Shown here piece by piece: positions 55,513-64,000 of a stretch of 64,000 bases of DNA. A program made the translations under genes and the position numbers. Where the stretch lies: assembly GCA_964036045.1 (NCBI GenBank), contig OZ038382.1, forward strand, positions 102,922,357-102,986,356. Reading direction: 5' to 3'. The first letter of the stretch is position 1; each line of letters begins with the position of its first letter. This DNA is from Eutreptiella sp. 'Long Island Sound 2002' (taxonomy: Eukaryota; Euglenozoa; Euglenophyceae; Eutreptiales; Eutreptiaceae). The notes under the pieces are model-generated. The model was not told where the DNA came from. It worked only from the letters and a program-made list of their open reading frames with translations, and did not search any database.

Positions 55513-55513
<1 letters not shown>
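54889..55513. mobile_element. MITE with terminal inverted repeats of about 230 bp
   Basis: The left arm starts TGGCGAATACGC and the right arm ends GCGTATTCGCCA, each adjacent to TA in (TA)n tracts. The arms (about 54889-55135 and 55270-55513) match over the C/G-runs, CCCTATTTTGGGGTCGGGAA, AGTGAATTGGATGG, CCTATAAAGGGCTGAAAT and TGACATCACTGCTGGTAGGA. Only about 130 bp separates the arms. No coding capacity; TA target duplication inferred. Confidence 0.85.
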
Positions 55514-55611
<98 letters not shown>

Positions 55612-55613
55612 AC

Positions 55614-58600
55614 TCCATCAAAACGGGCTCAAAATGGGCTCAAAACACTTGTTTGTGCACCCCCAATGGTCCGAGATCACTTTTGGAAAAACGCGTTTTT
55701 GACACTTTTTTTCACCCATTTTTTGCTCCCAAAACGGCCCCTTTTCAAGGAATATTGGGATTTCCATGGACCAAAACCCGTCCAAATGGGCTCAAAATGG
55801 GCTAAAAACACTTGTCCGAGCATCCCAAATGGTCCAGGATCACTTTTGCAAAAATGCGTTTTTGACCCATTTTGACCCACTTTTGGTCCCAAAACGACCC
55901 ATTTTCAAGGCATTTTGGGATTTTCCATGGGCCAAAACGCGTCACCACGGGCTCAAAATGGGCTAAAAACACTTGTTTGAGCATCCCAAATGGTCTACAA
56001 TCACTTTTGGAAAAACGCGTTTTTGACCCGTTTTGGACCCATTTTTGGTCCCAAAACGGCCCATTTTCAAGGCATTTTGGGATTTTCCATGGGCCAAAAC
56101 GCGTCACCACGGGCTCAAAGCGGCCTAAAAATACTTGTTTGAGCATCCCAAGTGGTCTTGGAACAACTTTGGAAAAATTATTTTTTTCGCCCCGGGGACC
56201 CTGGTGGACCCACCGTTGGCCCCCGCCGTGCGCCGGCCGGGCTGCCCTCCGGCTCCACCAAGTGACCACTGGTTCGGGGGTCTAGGCGTCTCTTTAGGCG
56301 ATTCTGCGGCTTGGAAACCACAAAAAGTGGGGGGTTGCGGGTGGACTAGGTGCCCTCGGAATCGGATTTTGAGCCACGTAGCCCAAGATACGGCCCGTTC
56401 TTGGTTTCGGGGTGTTGGTGCACATAGCGCAGTTTTTTGGGGCTTTTTGGCGCTTTTTTGGGCCGTTTCTCGGACATATCGTCAAGTTAAAGGGCACTAG
56501 AGGGCTCTTTGACACCTTGAAGTCAAGCCGCACGCGGGATGTAGCCACCGTTTCCCTTCGTTTGGGGATTTTGCCCGGGTTCGGTGGCGATTTTGGGCGA
56601 AAAAAGGCTGTTTTTGGCCCCAAATTGCGCAGATTTGGGAGAGCACCTCCCGACTTGGCGCCCCCGCCCCGGGGCGCCACCGGTGAGTTTTTGGCTCAAA
56701 ACTTGGATTTGGCAAGGATCAATGGGCTCAATGGGCTCAAAACACTTGTTTGTGCACCCCCAATGGTCCACGATTACATTTGGAAACACGCGTTTTTGAC
56801 CAATTTCACCCATTTTTGCTCCCAAAACGGCCCCCTTTCAAGGAATATTGGGATTTCCATGGACCAAAACCCGTCCAAATGGGCTCAAAATGGGCTAAAA
56901 ACACTTGTCCGAGCATCCCAAATGGTCAAGGATCACTTTTGCAAAAATGCGTTTTTGACCCATTTTTGACCCACTTTTGGTCCTAAAACGACCCATTTTC
57001 AAGGCATTTTGGGATTTTCCATGGGGCAAAACACGTCAGCACGGGCTCAAAATGGGCTAAAAACACTTGTTTGAGCATCCCAAATGGTCCAGGATCACTT
57101 CTCGAAAAACGCGTTTTTGACCCGTTTTTGACCCACTTTTGGTCCCAAAATGGCCCATTTTCAAGGCATGTTGCGATTTTCCATGGGCCAAAACGCGTCA
57201 CCACGGGCTCAAAATGGGCTAAAAATTCTTGTTTGAGCATCCCAAATGGTCTACAATTACTTTTGGAAAAACGCGTTTTTGGCCCATTTTGGACCCATTT
57301 TTGGTCCCAAAACGGCCCATTTTCAAGGCATTTTGGGATTTTCCATGGCCCAAAACGCGTCACCACGGGCTCAAAACGGCGTGAAAACACTTGTTTGAGC
57401 ATCCCAAGTGGCCTGGGAACAACTTTGGAAAAAATAATTTTTTTCGCCCCNNNNNNNNNNNNNNNNNNNNNNNNNNNNNNNNNNNNNNNNNNNNNNNNNN
57501 NNNNNNNNNNNNNNNNNNNNNNNNNNNNNNNNNNNNNNNNNNNNNNNNNNNNNNNNNNNNNNNNNNNNNNNNNNNNNNNNNNNNNNNNNNNNNNNNNNNN
57601 NNNNNNNNNNNNNNNNNNNNNNNNNNNNNNNNNNNNNNNNNNNNNNNNNNAATAATTTTTTTCGCCCCGGGGACCCTGGTGGACCCACCGTTGGCCCCCG
57701 CCGTGCGCCGGCCGGGCTGCCCTCCGGCTCCACCAAGTGACCACTGGTTCGGGGGTCTAGGCGTCTCGTTAGGCGATTCTGTGGCTTGGAAACCACAAAA
57801 AGTGGGGGGTTGCGGGTGGACTAGGTGCCCTCGGAATTCGGTTTGGAGCCACGTAGCCCAAGATACGGCCCGTTCTTGGTTTCGGGGTGTTGGTGCACAT
57901 AGCGCAGTTTTTTGGGGCTTTTTGGCGCCTTTTTGGGCCGTTTCTCGGACATATCGTCAAGTTAAAGGGCACTAGAGGGCTCTTTGACACCTTGAAGTCA
58001 AGCCGCACGTGGGATGTAGCCACCGTTTCCCTTCGTTTGGGCGTTTTGCCCGGGTTCGGGGGCGATTTTGGGCGAAAAAAGGCTGTTTTTGGCCCCAAAC
58101 TGCGCAGATTTGGGAGAGCACCTCCCGACTTGGCGCCCCCGCCCCGGGGCGCCACCGGTGAGTTTTTGGCTCAAAACTTGGATTTGGCAAGGATCAATGG
58201 GCTCAATGGGCTCAAAACACTTGTTTGTGCACCCCCAATGGTCCACGATTACTTTTGGAAACAGGCGTTTTTGACCAATTTCACCCATTTTTGCTCCCAA
58301 AACGGCCCCCTTTCAAGGAATATTGGGATTTCCATGGACCAAAACCCGTCCAAATGGGCTCAAAATGGGCTAAAAACACTTGTCCGAGCATCCCAAATGG
58401 TCCAGGATCACTTTTGCAAAAATGCGTTTTTCGACCCATTTTTGACCCACTTTTGGTCCTAAAACGGCCCATTTTCAAGGCATTTTGGGATTTTCCATGG
58501 GGCAAAACACGTCACCACGGGCTCAAAATGGGCTAAAAACACTTGTTTGAGCATCCCACATGGTCCAGGATCACTTCTCGAAAAACGCGTTTTTGACCCA

Positions 58601-61600
58601 TTTTGGACCAGCCTTTGGTCCTAAACCGACCCATTTTCAAGGCATTTTGGGATTTTCCATGGGCCAAAACGCGTCACCACGGGCTCAAAATGGGCTAAAA
58701 ACACTTGTTTGAGCATCCCAAATGGTCTACAATTACTTTTGGAAAAACGCGTTTTTGACCCGTTTTGGACCCATTTTTGGTCCCAAAACGGCCCATTTTC
58801 AAGGCATTTTGGGATTTTCCATGGCCCAAAACGTGTCACCACGGGCTCAAAACGGCCTAAAAACACTTGTTTGAGCATCCCAAGTGGCCTGGGAACAACT
58901 GTGGAAAAAATTTTTTTTTCGCCCCGGGGACCCTGGTGGACCCACCGTTGGTCCCCGCCGTGCGCCGCCGGGCTGCCCTCCGGCTCCACCAAGTGACCAC
59001 TGGTTCGGGGGTCTAGGCGTCTCGTTGGGCGATTCTGCGTCTTGGAAACCACAAAAAGTGGGGGGTTGCGGGTGGACTAGGTGCCCTCGGAATCGGATTT
59101 TGAGCCACGTAGCCCAAGATACGGCCCGTTCTTGGTTTCGGGGTGTGGGTGCACATAGCGCAGTTTTTTGGGGCTTTTTGGCGCCTTTTTGGGCCGTTTC
59201 TCGGACATATCGTCAAGTTAAGAGGCACTAGAGGGCTCTTTGACACCTTGAAGTCAAGCCGCACGTGGGATGTAGCCACCGTTTCCCTTCGTTTGGGCGT
59301 TTTGCCCGGGTTCGGGGCGATTTTGGGCGAAAAAAGGCTGTTTTTGGCCCCAAGCTGCGCAGATTTGGGAGAGCACCTCCGACTTGGCGCCCCCGCCCCG
59401 GGGCGCCACCGGTGAGTTTTTGGCTCAAAACTTGGATTTGGCAAGGATCAATGGGCTCAATGGGCTCAAAACACTTGTTTGGGCACCCCCAATGGTCCAC
59501 GATTACTTTTGGAAACACGCGTGTTTGACCACTTTCACCCATTTTTGCTCCAAAACGGCCCCTTTCAAGGAATATTGGGATTTCCATGGACCAAAACCCG
59601 TCCAAATGGGCTCAAAATGGGCTAAAAACACTTGTCCGAGCATCCCAAATGGTCCAGGATCACTTTTGCAAAAATGCGTTTTTGACCCATTTTTGACCCA
59701 CTTTTGGTCCTAAAACGACCCATTTTCAAGGCATTTTGGTATTTTCCATGGGGCAAAACACGTCAGCACGGGGCTCAAAATGGGCTAAAAACACTTGTTT
59801 GAGCATCCCAAATGGTCCAGGATCACTTCTCGAAAAACGCGTTTTTGACCCGTTTTTGACCCACTTTTGTCCCAAAATGGCCCATTTTCAAGGCATTTTG
59901 GGATTTTCCATGGGCCAAAACGCGTCACCACGGGCTCAAAATGGGCTAAAAACACTTGTTTGAGCATCCCAAATGGTCTACAATTACTTTTGGAAAAACG
60001 CGTTTTTGACCCGTTTTGGACCCATTTTTGGTCCCAAAACGGCCCATTTTCAAGGCATTTTGGGATTTTCCATGGCCCAAAACGTGTCACCACGGGCTCA
60101 AACCGGCCTAAAAACACTTGTTTGAGCATCCCAAGTGGCCTGGGAACAACTTTGGAAAAAATAATTTTTTTCGCCCCGGGGACCCTGGTGGACCCACCGT
60201 TGGCCCCCGCCGTGCGCCGGCCGGGCTGCCCTCCGGCTCCACCAAGTGACCGCCGGTTCGGGGGTCTAGGCGTCTCGTTAGGCGATTCTGCGGCTTGGAA
60301 ACCACAAAAAGTGGGGGGTTGCGGGTGGACTAGGTGCCCTCGGAATCGGATTTTGAGCCACGTAGCCCAAGATACGGCCCGTTCTTGGTTTCGGGGTGTT
60401 GGTGCACATAGCGCAGTTTTTTGGGGCTTTTTGGCGCCTTTTTGGGCCGTTTCTCGGACATATCGTCAAGTTAAAGGGCACTAGAGGGCTCTTTGACACC
60501 TTGAAGTCAAGCCGCACGTGGGATGTAGCCACCGTCTCCCTTCGTTTGGGCGTTTTGCCCGCGTTCGGGGGCGATTTTGGGCGAAAAAAGGCTGTTTTTG
60601 GCCCCAAACTGCGCAGATTTGGGAGAGCACCTCCCGACTTGGCGCCCCCGCCCCGGGGCGCCACCGGTGAGTTTTTGGCTCAAAACTTGGATTTGGCAAG
60701 GATCAATGGGCTCAATGGGCTCAAAACACTTGTTTGTGCACCCCCAATGGTCCACGATTACTTTTGGAAACACGCGTGTTTGACCAATTTCACCCATTTT
60801 TGCTCCCAAAACGGCCCCCTTTCAAGGAATATTGGGATTTCCATGGACCAAAACCCGTCCAAATGGGCTCAAAATGGGCTAAAAACACTTGTCCGAGCAT
60901 CCCAAATGGTCCAGGATCACTTTTGGAAAAACGCGTTTTTGACCCGTTTTTGACCCACTTTTGGTCCTAAAACGACCCATTTTCAAGGCATTTTGGGATT
61001 TTCCATGGGGCAAAACACGTCACCACGGGCTCAAAATGGGCTAAAAACACTTGTTTGAGCATCCCAAATGGCCTACAATTACTTTTGGAAAAACGCGTTT
61101 TTGACCCGTTTTGGACCCATTTTTGGTCCCAAAACGGCCCATTTTCAAGGCATTTTGGGATTTTCCATGGCCCAAAACGCGTCACCACGGGCTCAAACCG
61201 GCCTAAAAACACTTGTTTGAGCATCCCAAGTGGCCTGGGAACAACTTTGGAAAAATTATTTTTTTCGCCCCGGGGACCCTGGTGGACCCACCGTTGGCCC
61301 CCGCCGTGCGCGGGCCGGGCTGCCCTCCGGCTCCACCAAGTGACCACTGGTTCGGGGGTCTAGGCGTCTCGTTGGGCGATTCTGCGGCTTGGAAACCACA
61401 AAAAGTGGGGGGTTGCGGGTGGACTAGGTGCCCTCGGAATCGGATTTTGAGCCACGTAGCCCAAGATACGGCCCGTTCTTGGTTTCGGGGTGTTGGTGCA
61501 CATAGCGCAGTTTTTTGGGGCTTTTTGGCGCCTTTTTGGGCCGTTTCTGGGATATATCGTCAAGTTAAAGGGCACTAGAGGGCTCTTTGACACCTTGAAG

Positions 61601-63195
61601 TCAAGCCGCACGTGGGATGTAGCCACCGTTTCCCTTCGTTTGGGCGTTTTGCCCGCGTTCGGGGGCGATTTTGGGCGAAAAAAGGCTGTTTTTGGCCCCA
61701 AACTGCGCAGATTTGGGAGAGCACCTCCCGACTTGGCGCCCCCGCCCCGGGGCGCCACCGGTGAGTTTTTGGCTCGAAACTTGGATTTGGCAAGGATCAA
61801 TGGGCTCAATGGGCTCACAACACTTGTTTGTGCACCCCCAATGGTCCACGATTACTTTTGGAAACACGCGTTTTTGACCAATTTCACCCATTTTTGCTCC
61901 CAAAACGGCCCCTTTTCAAGGAATATTGGGATTTTCCATGGGCCAAAACCCGTCCAAATGGGCTCAAAATGGGCCAAAAACAGTTGTCCGAGCATCCCAA
62001 ATGGTCCAGGATCACTTGTGCAAAAATGCGTTTTTGACCCATTTTGGACCCATTTTTGGTCCCAAAACGACCCATTTTCAAGGCACTTTGGGATTTTCCA
62101 TGGGCCAAAACACGTCACCAGGGGCTCAAAATTAGCTAAAAACACTTGTTTAAGCATCCCAAATGGTCCAGGATCACTTTTGGAAACACGCGTTTTTGAC
62201 CCATTTTTGACCAGCCTTTGGTCCCAAAATGGCCCTTTTTCAAGGCATTTTGGGATTTTCCATGGCCCAAAACGTGCCACCACGGGCTCAAAATTAGCTA
62301 AAAACACTTGTTTGAGCATCCCAAATGGTCTACAATTACTTTTGGAAAAACACATTTTTGACCCATTTTTGACGCATTTTTGGTCCCAAAACGGCCCATT
62401 TTCAAGGCATTTTGGGATTCCATGGCCCAAAACGCGCCACAACGGGCTCAAAACGGCCCAAAAACACTTGTTTGAGCATCCCCAGTGGTGTGGGAACAAG
62501 TTTGGAAAAAATGATTTGTTTCGCCCTTGGGACCCCGGTGGACCCAACGTTGGCACTACCCGTGCGCGGGCTGCGCTGCCCTCGAGCTCCACCAAGTGAC
62601 CACTGGCAGGGGGGTCTAGGCGTCTCGTTGGGCGATTCTGAGGCTTCGAAACCACAAAAAGTGGGGGGCTGCGGGTGGAACACGTGCCCGTGGAATTCGG
62701 TTTTCAGCCAAGTACCCCAAGATACGGCCCGTTCTTGGCTTTGGGGCTGTTTGACACAAATAGCGCACATTCAGGCCAATTTTGGCCATTTTTGGGCCGT
62801 TTCTCGGACATATCGTGGAGGTAGAGACCAAGAAAGGGCTCTTGGTCACGGGGCAATAGAGGCGCACGTGGAGTGTACGAACCATATGCCATCATTTGCC
62901 CGTTTTGACTGAGTTTCGGGGCTGTTTTGCGCCAAAAAGGGCTGTTTTGGGGCACAAAATGCGCAGTTTTGGGAGGGCACCTCCCGACTTGGCGCCCCAG
63001 CCCCGGGGCACCACCGGTGAGTTTTTGGCTCAAAACTTGGATTTGGCAAGGCCAGCTAGAGTAGAGTAGAGCCCGGAGCGATGAGGCCGAGCAATGGCCA
63101 AAACGAAAAGGAGAAGTGCTTGTTGCTTGCTTGTTGCTTGCTTGTTGCTTGCTTGTTGTTGCTTGCTAGCTAGATTTAAGGGGAGAGGGGTGTAG
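55614..63195 (-). mobile_element. Head-to-tail array of truncated TIR-A units, inverted
   Basis: Units join at GGCAAGGATCAATGGGCTCA, found at about 56721, 58196, 59450, 60705 and 61799 (measured at AATGGG). Spacings are 1,475, 1,254, 1,255 and 1,094 bp. Each unit has the TIR-A core in reverse order plus tandem 161-bp subrepeats but no terminal repeats. Only the last unit, a more diverged one, reaches a true terminus (GGGGAGAGGGGTGTAG at about 63180-63195). The 1,094-bp unit is one 161-bp subrepeat short; the 1,475-bp unit contains the assembly gap. Confidence 0.88.
57451..57650. other. Assembly gap (200 N)
   Basis: Exactly 200 N within the TIR-A array. The 18 bases before it (AATAATTTTTTTCGCCCC) are repeated immediately after it, so the flanking contigs overlap. 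Confidence 0.99.
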
Positions 63196-63221
63196 TAATA
63201 TATGTATGTATATATCCCTTA

Positions 63222-64000
63222 ATCTACACCCCTCTCCCAAGCTGCAAGTGGCTATTGGCCTGAGGTGCCTCATAAGAAACGCACGTGTGTTGCTTACCAT
63301 GTCCTGTTGTGTGTTGGATGTGGAAAAGCGGAGAGTTGCGCCCCCCTCCTTGGTGGACTCAAATCCACCACCTTTGTCGGGCACCTCCGAGCGGTTGGCT
63401 GTGCGGCCCAGGTGCGATCCGACGGTTCGCACCGCCCCTCACCCCAATACGGGGGAGGGTAGCATCGGCTTGGGTATTCGCAGCCGTAGTGCGAACCTCA
63501 GGGGGGTGGGCTCCTAAGGCGGGCAAGGGGTTAGCTTAACAATAGACACACATATATAGGGGGGGTTGGAAGGCAAGTGCGGACGTGTGGCCATAGCAAC
63601 TCGGGGCGGGGCACCTCCGAACTGCTGAGTATGCGGCCCAGGTGTAGTCCGACCTTTCGCAGCCCCCCTAACCTGGAACAGGATTGGGTTTCATCGGCTT
63701 GGGTATTCCCGGATAGGGATATTGGTAACGTGAGGAGGGTTTCTCGGGAGGCGATAATGGTATGCGGAACCTTAGGAGGGTTCCTCGAGCGGCGATAATG
63801 GGGTTAGGGACCACCATGGGGCCAATGGTAGACAGTACGGTTGCGCTTTCATTTAATCAGGGCAATTGGAAGTGGTGGTGCTAAACGCAGGTAATTATTG
63901 GCACTTTGTTGACAAAAATCCTTACACCGAGGAAAACCTTGCCACCCGGGAATTGGACTTGGAGAGGAAACGAAGGTAACTCGGTTAAGAGTACACCTGT
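63222..64000. repeat. Second copy of the Helitron 3'-flank segment
   Basis: It starts CTACACCCCTCTCCC and repeats the 21011-21870 segment in the same strand and order, ending in GTAACTCGGTTAAGAGTACACCTGT at the window edge. By comparison with 21.8 kb, a Helitron-like coding region on the minus strand might begin just beyond 64000. The 190-bp tandem duplication of the first copy is not present here. Confidence 0.7.

Overview
This window looks like eukaryotic nuclear DNA, most probably from an alga or another repeat-rich protist or plant-lineage genome. There are no operons, the coding parts are isolated, and they belong to eukaryotic transposons: a Helitron, a very large LINE, a hAT relic and many TIR or foldback elements. 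I cannot name the species. No ordinary host gene is secure, and no tRNA, rRNA or CRISPR array was seen. Base composition is a mosaic, with a strongly GC-rich LINE beside a balanced Helitron and long pure (TA)n tracts.

Layout. 0.3-1.0 kb: decayed hAT (DUF659-type) transposase, minus strand. 3.8-5.0 kb: minus-strand gene with a C48/Ulp1-like cysteine protease signature and a Cys-rich finger. 5.6-8.9 kb: an 85-bp satellite, 38 indel-free periods, set inside palindromic AT-rich repeats. 9-12.5 kb: no convincing gene, some short tandem repeats. 12.6-14.0 kb: fragments of a TIR element (here called TIR-A) around a captured piece of a tyrosine-recombinase-like gene. 16.0-21.0 kb: TIR-A copies, a foldback element and (TA)n tracts. 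21.9-29.2 kb: minus-strand Helitron with two ORFs separated by one frameshift. 29.7-30.5 kb: 114-bp minisatellite joined to another TIR-A copy. 31.6-51.0 kb: a giant LINE with a GC-rich monomer array, intact ORF1 and a broken 12-kb ORF2, bounded on both sides by (TA)n. 51.1-54.8 kb: three near-identical TIR-A copies in tandem. 54.9-55.5 kb: a long-TIR MITE. 55.6-63.2 kb: head-to-tail array of truncated TIR-A units with a 200-N gap. 63.2-64 kb: sequence homologous to the region beyond the 3' end of the Helitron coding region, perhaps the edge of a second copy.

Two themes stand out. First, three unrelated coding units (the 3.8-kb gene, the Helitron and the LINE) each carry a C48/Ulp1-like protease signature with visible His, Asp, Gln and Cys. 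The Helitron adds an AT-hook, a SAP-like motif and a C-terminal DnaJ J-domain to its Rep-helicase. Second, (TA)n microsatellites act as shared landing sites for TIR-A elements, the long-TIR MITE and possibly the LINE.
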